64,000 nt of DNA from Veillonella sp. VA139 (GTDB lineage Bacteria; Bacillota; Negativicutes; Veillonellales; Veillonellaceae), in assembly GCF_003992005.1 (NCBI RefSeq), contig NZ_RQVL01000012.1, positions 1-64,000 on the forward strand, read 5' to 3'. The translations under genes and the position numbers were made by a program. Shown one piece after another: positions 1 through 9,585 of this stretch (the stretch's first letter is position 1; each line of letters starts with the position of its first letter). Under the pieces are notes generated by a model, which was given only the letters and a program-made list of their open reading frames with translations, was not told where the DNA came from and ran no database searches.

Positions 1-139
1 GCTCACTTACTTTCATCCATTTAATTGCTTAGAGCATTTATTTCTTAAAGAGTTTACACAAAATTCTTGACAGTACCCCAATTTTTTATCAAAGAGAGTA
101 CGTGATTACAAAATAGCTGTAATAATGTACCAATATTTG
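1..139. other. Intergenic stretch downstream of orf13 (towards tet(M))
   Basis: No coding region is supported here. In Tn916-family elements the gene after orf13 is tet(M), preceded by its leader and attenuator. The window starts before any tet(M) coding sequence, so its presence rests on Tn916 gene order and is not seen. Confidence 0.5.
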
Positions 140-1075
140 TTATTCTATAATCTTCCAATTACTCCCGTTCTTTTCAAGTACCAAATCAAATTGAGATACC
201 TGCGTTGCTTTGGTCTGCTGGTCGATATACTCCACTGTCAGCGATACCGTGACTTGATTATCCTTACGATTGTGAATAGGATTTACCAGTTCTTGAAAGA
301 TGTACTCTTTTCCGATTGGTTTTAATATCCCGTCATTCACATAGTAGGAAAGTTCACTGGCTGTCGCTGTAGGATAGAGCTTGAAGAACGTCGTTAAAAA
401 CTCATTGATTTCATTGGTTGTAATGGAATCAACCGTCCCCTCACTTTCAATGGCTTTTGGTTTATAACTTGATTTCTTAGGTATGTTGGTAATGGTCGGA
501 TTCTTAACCAGTACCATATTTCCAGAACCATCTACATAGACACTCACTATATAAGCAGAGTGGACGGTCTTTGTATTTTCTCCCTCTGTAATGAGCTGGT
601 CTACACTGTAGGTTACATTAAACTCATTGTCGCCAGTTGGCTCTACCGTCCATATCTGAAATCCTCTTACAGAAGACGATACAGGAATATCTTTGCGTAC
701 TGTATCAACATTGAGAGCTTGAAGTTCATCTGTCAGATAGCCTTTTAGACTTTCCATTCGATTATCAATGGACTTATCGGATTGCTCCCATGAATAGTAG
801 ACTTTCGCAAAGTTCTCTACAAAATTTTCTACATGATGAGTATCAACGTATTCCTTTTCTATGATAGTTGTTTCGTGAATAGTATGAGTATCTATAGCTG
901 TAAAGTGCTTGAATATCGCAAAGCTGAAACTAAGCCCTAAAAGTACCCACAAGGCAATCACAACCTTTTTATGAGGATTGACCTTATAGTAGACACGAGG
1001 TTTCTTTTCCTTTGGTATCTGTTTTTCTTTATTCTGATTTTTTCTAAATTTCATCATTAAATCTTCCTTTCTCAT
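140..1075 (-). CDS. orf13: Tn916 Orf13, TcpC-like conjugation channel protein
   Basis: A protein of about 311 aa, the size of Tn916 Orf13, which I recognise by sequence. TcpC-family proteins are VirB8-like components of the Gram-positive conjugation machine. A basic N-terminal cytoplasmic segment is followed by one membrane helix at about residues 39-58 (VIALWVLLGLSFSFAIF) and a long soluble domain outside the membrane. The start ATG at 1075 overlaps the orf14 stop as ATGA, which suggests translational coupling. A second in-frame start at 1057 has a good AAAGGAAG ribosome site, so the true N-terminus may be six residues shorter. It is the last conjugation gene before the tetracycline-resistance region in Tn916. 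Confidence 0.93.
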   Translation of the reverse strand: MRKEDLMMKFRKNQNKEKQIPKEKKPRVYYKVNPHKKVVIALWVLLGLSFSFAIFKHFTAIDTHTIHETTIIEKEYVDTHHVENFVENFAKVYYSWEQSDKSIDNRMESLKGYLTDELQALNVDTVRKDIPVSSSVRGFQIWTVEPTGDNEFNVTYSVDQLITEGENTKTVHSAYIVSVYVDGSGNMVLVKNPTITNIPKKSSYKPKAIESEGTVDSITTNEINEFLTTFFKLYPTATASELSYYVNDGILKPIGKEYIFQELVNPIHNRKDNQVTVSLTVEYIDQQTKATQVSQFDLVLEKNGSNWKIIE

Positions 1076-2073
1076 TGTTTGATTCGTCCTGCTCCCACTA
1101 AATGCTGTTGCCAGTAGGGGCTTGTTAAGTCGGCATAACCGATTGGGTCGCCTGCATGAAACATACGGTTATTGCCAAGGTATATCCCAACATGAGTAAT
1201 ATAAGAGCCAGCGTTATAGGTAGAATGAAAGAAAACCAAATCGCCAGCTTGTGCTTCCGATAGTGGGATATGCTGGGTCACATCATATTGCTGTTGTGCG
1301 GTTCGTGGTAAGTTAATTCCAGCTTTTCCATACGTCCATTGTGTCAGTCCGCTACAATCAAAAGAAGTAGTCGGGGAAGCTCCACCGTAAACGTATCGCC
1401 AGCCCTCATATTTCAGTGCTTCGTCCATGATGGCTTGTACCGTATCATCATCAAACTCTGTTGTGACAAGATACTGCGTTACCAGTTGCACATAAAACAT
1501 ATTGCCATAGTTGTATCGCCAGCCCCCATTGATAGGTATGGCTATGGGATTGGGGTAAGACACTTTTTCGCCACCTGAATACTCTTTTGAGAAACTTTGA
1601 GCCAGTTCAAAGGTATATTTATTTCCACGATTAGCCACATACCCTAAGAAACCACCACCATAATTGTAGGACTGGATAACCGATTCTAAATCTACACTGA
1701 GCCTTTCGCTACTGGCTAATAATTCACTGAAATACTTCACACCTTGCTTAATGGATTCTTCTGTACTCAATGAATTAGGTGGAAGACCGAGGGATTCCGA
1801 GGACTGCATAACATCTTCCGCAGTACCGCCCGATTCCACCTGTATAATCGCAAGATGTATGTTGACATATTCTTCAACGCCATATTCTTTGGCATATTTT
1901 TCTACCATAGGCTTATGAGCCAGCACTTCTGCGGAAACATTCACACCTCCATAATGAATATTGGAAATTCCGCTGTCCTGTTCATCTGAAAATAAAATGG
2001 CAACAAACAGAAGCAGTGAGAAGACCATCAAGAATAATCCAGAACCACCAATCACTAAAGTTTTCAACTTCAT
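1072..2073 (-). CDS. orf14: Tn916 Orf14, bifunctional peptidoglycan hydrolase (lysozyme-like plus NlpC/P60)
   Basis: A 333-aa cell-wall hydrolase that opens the murein for the conjugation channel. Residues about 7-29 form a membrane anchor. A lysozyme-like transglycosylase domain follows, containing IQVESGG near residue 79 with the likely catalytic Glu. The C-terminal NlpC/P60 peptidase domain shows the catalytic Cys in FDCSGLTQW at about residue 240 and His in HVGIYLGN at about residue 294. This two-domain arrangement is the standard one for Tn916 Orf14. The gene overlaps orf15 upstream and orf13 downstream by 4 bases each. Confidence 0.95.
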   Translation of the reverse strand: MKLKTLVIGGSGLFLMVFSLLLFVAILFSDEQDSGISNIHYGGVNVSAEVLAHKPMVEKYAKEYGVEEYVNIHLAIIQVESGGTAEDVMQSSESLGLPPNSLSTEESIKQGVKYFSELLASSERLSVDLESVIQSYNYGGGFLGYVANRGNKYTFELAQSFSKEYSGGEKVSYPNPIAIPINGGWRYNYGNMFYVQLVTQYLVTTEFDDDTVQAIMDEALKYEGWRYVYGGASPTTSFDCSGLTQWTYGKAGINLPRTAQQQYDVTQHIPLSEAQAGDLVFFHSTYNAGSYITHVGIYLGNNRMFHAGDPIGYADLTSPYWQQHLVGAGRIKQ

Positions 2074-4247
2074 GGTTTCTTACCGACTTTCTTAATGGTG
2101 GCAGTTTTGATTGGTGGTCTACTTCTTGTATTTTGTAGTGGTACTCTTTGAACAGTAGACGGACGTTCTTTTGTGATTGGACGTTGTGAAGTTCTATCTG
2201 CTGTAGTGGTTGAAGTTGCTGGCTTTTGAACGGTTTTTTCTTGAACGGTATTGCCTTGGCGTTCCACTTTTGGACTTGAAAAATCGGACTTAACTGCTGG
2301 ACGCTCTTGTTTGGCTTGTTGAGATTCCTTATATGAAGTCTGAATATTAGACTGTTTTGAGGTCTGTTCATCATGATATTGTTCTTGTCTTGTAGTCGGT
2401 CTTTCATGAACAGAAGAAGCAGGCTGTTTTTTCTGTTTGACCTGTTCCATTTCAGAGCGACGCTTCGCAATGGTTTTTCGCCTTTGTTCCTGCTGTTCCT
2501 TGCGTCCACTGGCTCTGTCCGCTTTGGTTTGAGAAATACTACTGGTTAAATCACGGACATTCTCTTTTACTTTGGATTTTCCTTGATATACTGCATATCT
2601 TGCATTGGTCGGCAAATCTTTAACCTGTTCTTTCAAACCACTAGCAGTGTCTACCATTCTGTCTTTGGTATCAGCTACTGTACCGATGGTTTGACCGATA
2701 CGTTTTCCAAGTGTTGATTTTTCCTTTCCGTCTGGTCGGGAGTGATCTGCTTGTGTCCTTGCAGAACTCCCCGAACCCGACTGTCCTTTTTTACCTGTAA
2801 CAATGGCAGACCCAGCCCCTAGAGTAGTCATGGAACGTCCAAGTTTCCGCTGTAGACGGTGCATGTGAGCGTGCATAAGCATACGAGGTTTTCTCATCAC
2901 ACGACTTCCCACACTTTGAGAATCGTTACTCTGTAGAGAAAACATACTCATTAAATCGCCCAGCTTGAAGTAGATTCCTGCAAAGGTCACAATCTGTAGA
3001 AAAGCAATCAAAAAGAACGGATAACCAGCCGATAAGGTATAGAGCATGGTTGAAATACTAAATGCTGTCGTAATAATCAATGTGATTCCAGCTCGTGTCA
3101 AAATGGTATTAAAGAGCTTTGTTATGGCTCGTTTTGACATACCATCAAATGATGGAATCATGCTTAAAATAAAGCTTACAGGCAGAAACATAGCATAGAT
3201 GATAAAAAGTACCTGCGAGAAAATCATGATTCCTGTTAATAGGAATACAAATATGGAAATCCCAATATTGAAGACAAATAGGAAGAAGACTGTACCTAAA
3301 CGGTTAATGGTCTTTGTAATGGTTAGATTGGTATTGCTTCTGTCTTCAATTTCTTCCGCAACAATTTTTTCTCTGTCTTCGCCATTGTTGGAATCTGGGC
3401 TGGTGGAGAGCAGGCTTTCCACACAGTCAATACCGATACTTTCAATGTCTGAACTGTTGTATTGAAGCAGTAGCCACGGTTGCTGAACCTGTATGGAAAA
3501 CAGGCTATCTCTGATTAAGTCCACGCTGTCCTTGCCTTGACTATCGGAATGGGGCATGACAATCTTCGTGCCAAGTGATAAACTGGCATTACTGATGTCT
3601 GATGAAAAGTCATTGATTTTTTTAATGTAGTCGGGAGCGTAGGCAATAAAGGAAGCCGATAGGATAAACACCAGCACAAAATTCATAATGGCATGAATTG
3701 CCTTTGTGGTTTCTCTCTTTATCAGTCCCGTATAGGCAACATAAACCCCAAGAACCAAAATCAAGAGTAAGAGGAATCCAACATAGAAACCCTCTGTTGA
3801 AAATCCGTTTGCACTCACACCAGCTAAGGTCTGCATATTCTTACCAATGGAATCTGCTGTAGCGGAAATGAAGTCTAAGGAATAGGCTTCCTGTACTAAG
3901 TAACCTGTCGCATTGGAAACATACAAACTGATTGTCCAAATAAAATTGGTAATGGCATATAGTCCATACATGACCTGTTTTCCAATCCCGTCCGACCAGT
4001 TCCACGGAAGCCAGCCCCAGCTATTATCCACATAAAAATCCAGTTGATAGTTTTCAAGTGGGTATCGGCTGTATTCATTTGCCACATTGACTGTATCATC
4101 TACCAAGCCCGCAGCTTGAACCACCGTTCCCAGCATGGCTAAAAGAAAAATGGCAATCACAAGTGTGAAAGCCACTGTCATTGCCACTTTACCTAGACGT
4201 TTCAGCGTCCAGTTTGATTTTATTCTGTTTACTATTGATGGTTTCAC
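2070..4247 (-). CDS. orf15: Tn916 Orf15, polytopic membrane conjugation protein (VirB6-like)
   Basis: A 725-aa protein. An N-terminal signal-anchor helix is followed by several hydrophobic helices (about residues 60-430), including GFYVGFLLLLILVLGVYVAY and a cluster around residues 310-420. The C-terminal 270 residues are hydrophilic, rich in Gln, Lys, Arg, Ser and Thr, and probably cytoplasmic. This is the layout of the VirB6-like channel subunit of Tn916/ICEBs1 conjugation systems (family TrbL/VirB6). It lies between the VirB4 ATPase and the cell-wall hydrolase, as in Tn916, and its 3' end overlaps orf14 by 4 bases. Confidence 0.93.
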   Translation of the reverse strand: MKPSIVNRIKSNWTLKRLGKVAMTVAFTLVIAIFLLAMLGTVVQAAGLVDDTVNVANEYSRYPLENYQLDFYVDNSWGWLPWNWSDGIGKQVMYGLYAITNFIWTISLYVSNATGYLVQEAYSLDFISATADSIGKNMQTLAGVSANGFSTEGFYVGFLLLLILVLGVYVAYTGLIKRETTKAIHAIMNFVLVFILSASFIAYAPDYIKKINDFSSDISNASLSLGTKIVMPHSDSQGKDSVDLIRDSLFSIQVQQPWLLLQYNSSDIESIGIDCVESLLSTSPDSNNGEDREKIVAEEIEDRSNTNLTITKTINRLGTVFFLFVFNIGISIFVFLLTGIMIFSQVLFIIYAMFLPVSFILSMIPSFDGMSKRAITKLFNTILTRAGITLIITTAFSISTMLYTLSAGYPFFLIAFLQIVTFAGIYFKLGDLMSMFSLQSNDSQSVGSRVMRKPRMLMHAHMHRLQRKLGRSMTTLGAGSAIVTGKKGQSGSGSSARTQADHSRPDGKEKSTLGKRIGQTIGTVADTKDRMVDTASGLKEQVKDLPTNARYAVYQGKSKVKENVRDLTSSISQTKADRASGRKEQQEQRRKTIAKRRSEMEQVKQKKQPASSVHERPTTRQEQYHDEQTSKQSNIQTSYKESQQAKQERPAVKSDFSSPKVERQGNTVQEKTVQKPATSTTTADRTSQRPITKERPSTVQRVPLQNTRSRPPIKTATIKKVGKKP

Positions 4248-4249
4248 AT

Positions 4250-6697
4250 TTACACCTCTTTTCGCACAGGTGGTCTGGTATCAAAGGCATGGAGCAGTTC
4301 TTCAAATACAGGGTGGAACTGTATCACACCGACACGACCATATAAATCACTGATAAGGCATTGCCCGTTTTCCAAATCACGCAATCGCTTCTGATTGTTT
4401 TCGTCCTCTGGGTCTACACCAAAAAAGGCTAAGGTCTTTTTAATCTCGTTAAGGTCAGTGGAACGAAATGCAAATTTTAAGCCGAGGTTATTTTTCAGTT
4501 TTTCATCTAAGAGGTCGTCTGTATTTTGGGTCACGAAATATACCCCAGCGTTCATAGCACGACCAGCCCGAACCAGCTTCATAGATAGTGTTTTTCCTTG
4601 TGCTACCTGTAAAAAGCTCCATGCTTCGTCTAAATCTACAATCTTGAAAATGCTTCGGTCTGTATGGATAAAGTCTAAAGCAAAGGTACTAATGACAATC
4701 AGCATAGCAACGGATAAAAGCTCCATAGTGGTATATTCCTCAAAGGAAGTTTCCTTGTCGGGAAGTACCAAGTCCGCAACCTGTATAATGTTCAGTTGTT
4801 TTTCTAAGCTGATAGACTGCTCCACATAACCATTACTGAATAATAAATGTGCAAAGTCATAGTCTGTAAAACTTTCGATATGGTCGGCTATACTGGTACT
4901 TAGTGGCGTATTCTCAACCCGTAATTCCTCAATCACTTTCATCAACCCTCGTACTTCACTATTGGTTACTGCACGAATGGCTTTTCTAAGGATTGGGAAG
5001 CGTTCCCCATCACGAGAGGAAATCCCCGTAAGGAATGTCAGAATATCAATAGCCAGTGATTCAGAATCTTTGGGATTTTTCATAATCACATAAGGGTCAA
5101 GTAAGCCTTTGTTTTTCTCATCAGAAGTCAGAGTGACGATATTGATTTCATGGGAAATCTCTGGCAAGGTTTCTTTCCATCTGCCACGTTCTGCTTTTGG
5201 GTCTACAATCACTGCTTGTGCCCCATAAAGCACCGCATAATAGACGATAAGGTTATTCGCAAAGGATTTACCACCACCCAGCGAACCAACAAAAGCCGAC
5301 GCTAACGCATTGGTTACTGAACCCTTAACCCCTTGACTGGCAAGAGCAGGTTTCAGATAGACATTGCGTCCAGTATCTAAGCTGTAGCCAACATAAATCC
5401 CCTCATTTTCCCCCAGCATTTGAGTAGCACCAAAACCTAAACCAGCGAGGAAATCAGAGGTCACGTATTGAATATAATCATTCATATAACGCTTGCTGGC
5501 AGGTAAAAATTCTTCATGTAAGCCGAGCATATCCCCAAATGGTCGTACCAGTTTTACGCTTAAATCGTCATAAAAATCTTTCACTTCATTACAACGACGT
5601 TTGAGTTCGTCAAGATCATTTGCTGATACCCTTACCACATAAGACAGCTTGTACATAGATTCCTTGCTTTGGTCTAAATTGGTTTCCAGCTCATTCACAC
5701 TTTCCAGAGCTTCCGCCACATTGGAGCTGGTTTCATTATCACTTTGCCAAGCGTGGTTATCCAAGTCTTTCAGTTCTTTCTTTTTATTGCGGACAGTAGA
5801 TAGGGCTTTACGATTCGCTACAATTTCCACATTCATTGACGTATCAATCGGGAATGTAAATTGCTGTTGCTGGTAGTAGAAGATTTCAGAGGACGGGAAG
5901 TCCAGTTCTCCGACAATGCTGTTAATGGTAAAGTAAGCTACATAGACGGTTTCATCTTCCTGCTGGATTTTCAAATATCGCTGTTTTTCTTCCACCAAAC
6001 AGCGAGTAGGCTTAATCAAGTCATAGTATTTAATCAGCGTTTCATTATCCAGCTTTTTCTTTGATAGATGGTACTCATACTCTTCATAGGCAGTGCCTGT
6101 CTGTCCGTAAAGGTGTTCAATCAGATAGCCGAAGTCGTCCTTATCTAACCTGCGGATTTTGAAACGACGAGAGATTTTATTTTCTAAGAGCTTTTCCATC
6201 TTCTGAAAACGCAGGATTTCATCATTACTCATACTAACAAAATCGCCCATCAGCTTATGGTTCACATCATAGACAAAATCAGACAAAGCATTTTTTGCTT
6301 CAACGGTAAGACTTTTCATAGAAAACTCCTGATCGTTGAGAAGCAACTTAAAGCCGATAAAGAAACGGTAGTTCACTTGATTTTCGCCAATCATGGATAT
6401 TAAAGCGTCTGTCTGTTGGTCGATTTTGTCATAGGCAACCGCTTTGAGCTTGCCAGTGACTTCATTTTTGGAACGCTCTTGTGCAGAACGTATGCTGGAT
6501 TCTGTACTGATTTGTAAAGCATGAATTTTGCCATCACGATTTTGTGCGATAAGCTGTCTGAAAGAATCATGCACTTGTATTTTCTGTTCTGGACTTAGAA
6601 ATGAGTAATTGTAAGGAACAAGCTCATAGTAAGCATAACATTCCCCGTCTTTATTCCAGACGAGATTGTTTTCAATGTATTTAATTGGATATGCCAT
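4250..6697 (-). CDS. orf16: Tn916 Orf16, VirB4/ConE-family conjugation ATPase
   Basis: An 815-aa ATPase that powers the conjugation channel. The C-terminal half holds a RecA-like domain with Walker A GSLGGGKSF near residue 475 and Walker B IVDLDEAWSFL near residue 687; FVTQNTDDLL matches the conserved VirB4 motif. The frame could extend to 6748, but the ATG at 6697 has a good TTAGGAGTG ribosome site and gives the usual Tn916 Orf16 length. It overlaps the end of orf17 by 17 bases. The product works at the membrane with Orf15, Orf13 and Orf17. Confidence 0.95.
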   Translation of the reverse strand: MAYPIKYIENNLVWNKDGECYAYYELVPYNYSFLSPEQKIQVHDSFRQLIAQNRDGKIHALQISTESSIRSAQERSKNEVTGKLKAVAYDKIDQQTDALISMIGENQVNYRFFIGFKLLLNDQEFSMKSLTVEAKNALSDFVYDVNHKLMGDFVSMSNDEILRFQKMEKLLENKISRRFKIRRLDKDDFGYLIEHLYGQTGTAYEEYEYHLSKKKLDNETLIKYYDLIKPTRCLVEEKQRYLKIQQEDETVYVAYFTINSIVGELDFPSSEIFYYQQQQFTFPIDTSMNVEIVANRKALSTVRNKKKELKDLDNHAWQSDNETSSNVAEALESVNELETNLDQSKESMYKLSYVVRVSANDLDELKRRCNEVKDFYDDLSVKLVRPFGDMLGLHEEFLPASKRYMNDYIQYVTSDFLAGLGFGATQMLGENEGIYVGYSLDTGRNVYLKPALASQGVKGSVTNALASAFVGSLGGGKSFANNLIVYYAVLYGAQAVIVDPKAERGRWKETLPEISHEINIVTLTSDEKNKGLLDPYVIMKNPKDSESLAIDILTFLTGISSRDGERFPILRKAIRAVTNSEVRGLMKVIEELRVENTPLSTSIADHIESFTDYDFAHLLFSNGYVEQSISLEKQLNIIQVADLVLPDKETSFEEYTTMELLSVAMLIVISTFALDFIHTDRSIFKIVDLDEAWSFLQVAQGKTLSMKLVRAGRAMNAGVYFVTQNTDDLLDEKLKNNLGLKFAFRSTDLNEIKKTLAFFGVDPEDENNQKRLRDLENGQCLISDLYGRVGVIQFHPVFEELLHAFDTRPPVRKEV

Positions 6698-7187
6698 AAA
6701 ATTCACTCCTAACTGCTGTAATGGCTTCTTGTGGCTGGTTTCTGCCAAGCGTTACTTTTTTTCCTGCATAGGTCAGCTTTGGTCGCAGTGCATAAGCAAT
6801 GACAGACTTCAAAAATCCATAAGGCTTTTTACCATCAAAAGTTTTTGTAGACATAAACCATGTGAAAGCCACAGGAATCCCAAAGTATTTGAGAAATGCT
6901 CCCTCTATCATGGAAAGAGGGGGCAAGTTGCCAAGTATCATCACTGCAAAGAGTGACACGACAAACCATGTCATTTGCGTAAAGGTTATGGGAAACGGAA
7001 GTCTAAAATCATTGATAGAATACAGTACCTTTTCCACAGACCAGATACTGGTATAGCTTCGTATTTTCTTCATGTAATCAATCCTTTCATAAAAAATAGG
7101 GGTAGCTGATTGAGCCACCCCGTAAAATAGAAAATCTGCCAGTAGTAATGTACCGACAGATTTAATAGACGATTTCAAAAATCCCAT
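6681..7187 (-). CDS. orf17: Tn916 Orf17, TcpE-family conjugation membrane protein
   Basis: Up to 168 aa with two hydrophobic segments (TWFVVSLFAVMILGNL and LKYFGIPVAFTWFM) typical of TcpE, a small membrane partner of the VirB4 ATPase. The longest frame starts at 7187, inside the end of ardA. An internal ATG at 7073 has a much better ribosome site (GAAAGGATTGATTAC) and would give about 130 aa, nearer the TcpE family length. The N-terminal extension is therefore uncertain. Confidence 0.88.
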   Translation of the reverse strand: MGFLKSSIKSVGTLLLADFLFYGVAQSATPIFYERIDYMKKIRSYTSIWSVEKVLYSINDFRLPFPITFTQMTWFVVSLFAVMILGNLPPLSMIEGAFLKYFGIPVAFTWFMSTKTFDGKKPYGFLKSVIAYALRPKLTYAGKKVTLGRNQPQEAITAVRSEFYGISN

Positions 7188-7659
7188 GATTGGTTGAGAT
7201 AAACGTTCCTGAAAGGTCTAAATCCCGACCATAGGCTTGATAATCAATATAGTTTTGAAGACTAGCTGGTACTTCGCCTAAAGCACCCGTTTCTTCAATG
7301 TAGTAGCGTGCCACGTCATACATATCATCACAATCGGAATGAATGATAATATCCTCTTGATGTTCGCTTAGTTCTTCAATGCTTGAAAAATGAGTGAGCA
7401 GAGCAGATAGCTCCGATTGTAATTCTTCGGGTAATTCCGATACCATTTCCCATAGTCGATTGAGTTCGCCAATGGAAGTGTATTCGTCAACCGTAAAGGG
7501 TAACTCGTAGTCATGAATGGCGTATTCCTCATATTCATCATTCAAGCCGATTTTCTCTTTGACTTCCTCAAAGTCAATGAGAAAGGTAAACCACGCACCG
7601 ACCAATTCGCCCTCATTGTATTTGCCTAAATTCGCAATATAGACTTGCATATCGTCCAT
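7162..7659 (-). CDS. ardA: ArdA antirestriction protein (Tn916 Orf18)
   Basis: A 165-aa, very acidic protein. Runs such as FEEVKEKIGLNDEYEEYAI give the negative surface that mimics B-form DNA and blocks type I restriction enzymes when the element enters a new host. Sequence and length match Tn916 Orf18, the structurally characterised ArdA. It lies between orf19 and orf17 as expected. The protein would help the transposon establish in an unrelated recipient such as this one. Confidence 0.96.
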   Translation of the reverse strand: MDDMQVYIANLGKYNEGELVGAWFTFLIDFEEVKEKIGLNDEYEEYAIHDYELPFTVDEYTSIGELNRLWEMVSELPEELQSELSALLTHFSSIEELSEHQEDIIIHSDCDDMYDVARYYIEETGALGEVPASLQNYIDYQAYGRDLDLSGTFISTNHGIFEIVY

Positions 7660-7775
7660 ATATTCACGTCCTTTCTTTGTAGAGATTCAAAAATCCCTAC
7701 CGCACTTCGTTTGGTGTACCATTCCTTTGCGGAACATAAGAAAACCACTTATATTCCACAAAAGAACGGTTTTAT

Positions 7776-7997
7776 TTAAGCACCAATAATGCGATTGAAT
7801 AGCTCTAGTAAAATGTCTTTTACTCCAGCAGCGTTGAAGACTAAGCCAACCGCAATAATCGCAATAATTAAAAAGCCAATCAGTTTGCTAAACTCACGCT
7901 TGAAGCCAAGATACAAGCCAATCACAACGATTGCTAAAAGCACCAGTGATTGAGCGTTTGATAGAAACCAGTTATAAAGGTTTTGTCCAAAATTCAT
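7776..7997 (-). CDS. orf19: Tn916 Orf19, small two-helix membrane protein (TcpD-like)
   Basis: A 73-aa protein with two membrane helices (SLVLLAIVVIGLYLGF and LIGFLIIAIIAVGLVF) separated by a short basic loop. Size and sequence match Tn916 Orf19, a TcpD-like small subunit of the conjugation apparatus. A GGAGAGG ribosome site lies upstream. In Tn916 it directly follows orf20; here the two genes are separated by about 6.9 kb of inserted resistance and transposase DNA, so it may be cut off from transcription that starts further upstream. Confidence 0.9.
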   Translation of the reverse strand: MNFGQNLYNWFLSNAQSLVLLAIVVIGLYLGFKREFSKLIGFLIIAIIAVGLVFNAAGVKDILLELFNRIIGA

Positions 7998-8176
7998 AAA
8001 AATGTTCTCCTCTCTATATTCAATGAATTTGTATTTGAGTTATTTTTTTGGGGTATACACTTTCTGGTATGGATAGAGATTCCATGCCAGATTTTTTTAT
8101 ACAAAAAAGAGGACATTTGCTGTCCCCTCGTTATACAATCAATTCACCACAAAAATCATGAAAGAAGGTTAAACAA

Positions 8177-9424
8177 ATGTCCCATAATGATTCTATCCTA
8201 AATATTCTTGGAATTAAAGATAAAAATATTAAAATTATTTCTGTTGAAGAAGCTGAACACAACAACGATTCTGTTAAAGAGTATATAACGCTAATAACAG
8301 CTACTCTTTCTTATCCGATTAATCGTTGTCGTAACTGTGGCTTTCCCACAGTTAATAAGGATGGCTTTCGCAAAACTCATGTACGACTGGCAAGTTTAAA
8401 TGGGAGAAGATATGAACTAGAGCTTCGTAAACAACGCTATAAATGTAAATCATGCCATACTACTTTTGGTGCTATTACTAATTTAACCAAAGAAAATCAA
8501 ACCTTATCCAGTGATCTCAAAAATCAAATCATGCTTTTAGCTCGTAAAGGCTTATCTGGTCAGCTTATTGCTGAAATGTGTCACTGCTCTCCTAGCAGTG
8601 TTCGTCGAACAATCTTAGAGCGCATGGAACCACACTATCGTGTGGCTAAGTTGCCTAAGCATCTATGTTTTGACGAGTTTCGTTCAATTAAGTCTGTGAT
8701 GTCCTTTATCTGTTGTGACGCTGAAACCCACCAAATTGTCACAAAGTTACAGGATCGTCTATCACCTACCATTGTTGATTATTTTGAAAGTCGTTATTCA
8801 AAAGCCGAACGCGAATGCGTTCAATCAGTTGTAATTGATTTAAATGCTCAATATCAAAGTTTTATCTATCGCCTTTTCCCTAATGCCAATATCATTATTG
8901 ATCGCTTCCACCTTGTACAATTAGCTGGTCGCGCTTTGGACAATTGTCGTATCTCTATCCTAAAGCAACTTGATAAACAGAGCCAAGAATATAAAATTAT
9001 GAAGTCACATTGGAAGCTATTCCATAAAAAAGCTGAAGATCTTCACCCTGAAGAAGTAGTTTTTCTTCGCGGCGTTAAACAATATATGACTCGCCAAAAT
9101 GCTGTTGATCTCATTACTAGTAAATTTTCCAAGTTCGCTGAAGTATACCAAACTTACCAAGATATCACGAAAGCCCTAAACGAGCGCAATAGTGAATTAC
9201 TAGAGTCAACCATCTTAGACTACCAAAAAACCAATACAGAAATGGATACTGCTATTCAAACCCTTCGTCAAAACAGAAAATATGTCTTAAATAGCGCTAA
9301 ATTTGAATACTCTAATGGTCCTTTAGAAGGCATCAATCGCAAAATCAAAACCCTAAAACGAACTTGTTATGGTTTTGCCAATCAAAAATTTTTCTTTTTA
9401 AGAATCGATTGTATTTTTTCGTAA
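8177..9424 (+). CDS. ISL3-family transposase
   Basis: A 415-aa protein and the only substantial plus-strand gene in the transposon part. The N-terminal zinc-binding region shows CRNCGFPT and CKSCHTTFG (about residues 55-90), followed by a helix-turn-helix region and the DDE domain. CFDEFRS (near 165) and IIIDRFHLVQLAGRAL (near 238) are typical ISL3 motifs, and SNGPLEGINRKIKTLKRTCYG carries the conserved final Glu near residue 385. The C-terminus ends soon after this motif, slightly shorter than the 420-440 aa typical of the family, but no frameshift is visible. I could not define convincing terminal inverted repeats. Confidence 0.9.
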   Translation: MSHNDSILNILGIKDKNIKIISVEEAEHNNDSVKEYITLITATLSYPINRCRNCGFPTVNKDGFRKTHVRLASLNGRRYELELRKQRYKCKSCHTTFGAITNLTKENQTLSSDLKNQIMLLARKGLSGQLIAEMCHCSPSSVRRTILERMEPHYRVAKLPKHLCFDEFRSIKSVMSFICCDAETHQIVTKLQDRLSPTIVDYFESRYSKAERECVQSVVIDLNAQYQSFIYRLFPNANIIIDRFHLVQLAGRALDNCRISILKQLDKQSQEYKIMKSHWKLFHKKAEDLHPEEVVFLRGVKQYMTRQNAVDLITSKFSKFAEVYQTYQDITKALNERNSELLESTILDYQKTNTEMDTAIQTLRQNRKYVLNSAKFEYSNGPLEGINRKIKTLKRTCYGFANQKFFFLRIDCIFS

Positions 9425-9461
9425 AAAAATACCCCCTACATTTTCGTAGGAAGTATTTTTA
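9423..9461 (+). terminator. Hairpin terminator after the ISL3 transposase
   Basis: AAAAATAC and CCTAC pair with GTAGG and GTATTTTT around a short loop, with a CC/AA mismatch, and a T-run follows on the plus strand. It begins right at the transposase stop codon. Confidence 0.6.
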
Positions 9462-9488
9462 GTCAACCATACCAGTTGACAGATATCC
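9462..9488. repeat. 27-bp inverted repeat, left copy
   Basis: This 27-bp sequence recurs in inverted orientation at 15072-15098, so the pair brackets the whole erm(B)-aph-sat4-erm(B) block. Each copy contains the internal palindrome GTTGAC/GTCAAC. Confidence 0.75.
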
Positions 9489-9504
9489 CACTTAGGACAT
9501 TTTC

Positions 9505-9585
9505 CTACAAGGGGTCCCGAGCGCTTAGTGGGAATTTGTACCCCTTATCGATACAAATTCCCCGTAGGCGCTAGGGACCTCTTTA
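9505..9585. repeat. Imperfect inverted repeat downstream of erm(B), oriT-like
   Basis: Arms of about 30 bases beginning GGTCCCGAGCGC and ending GGCGCTAGGGACC fold around TTATCGA. The inner part (GGAATTTGTACCCC) resembles the Tn916 oriT core at 16420-16430 (GATTTGTACCCCCC). The block is common downstream of erm(B) in Gram-positive bacteria; its role is not clear from sequence. Confidence 0.5.

Noticed and set aside
1..139. tet(M) expected left of orf13
   Set aside because: Only the gap before it is in the window; no coding sequence is visible, so it is not listed.
1982..2509. 175-aa minus-strand open frame inside orf15
   Set aside because: It is the shadow frame of the Gln/Lys-rich end of orf15, with biased low-complexity composition and no ribosome site; orf15 explains the region.
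8035..9490. Terminal inverted repeats of the ISL3-family element
   Set aside because: Only a 9-base match (CTGGTATGG) links the two flanks, too short and not at a consistent position to call the ends.
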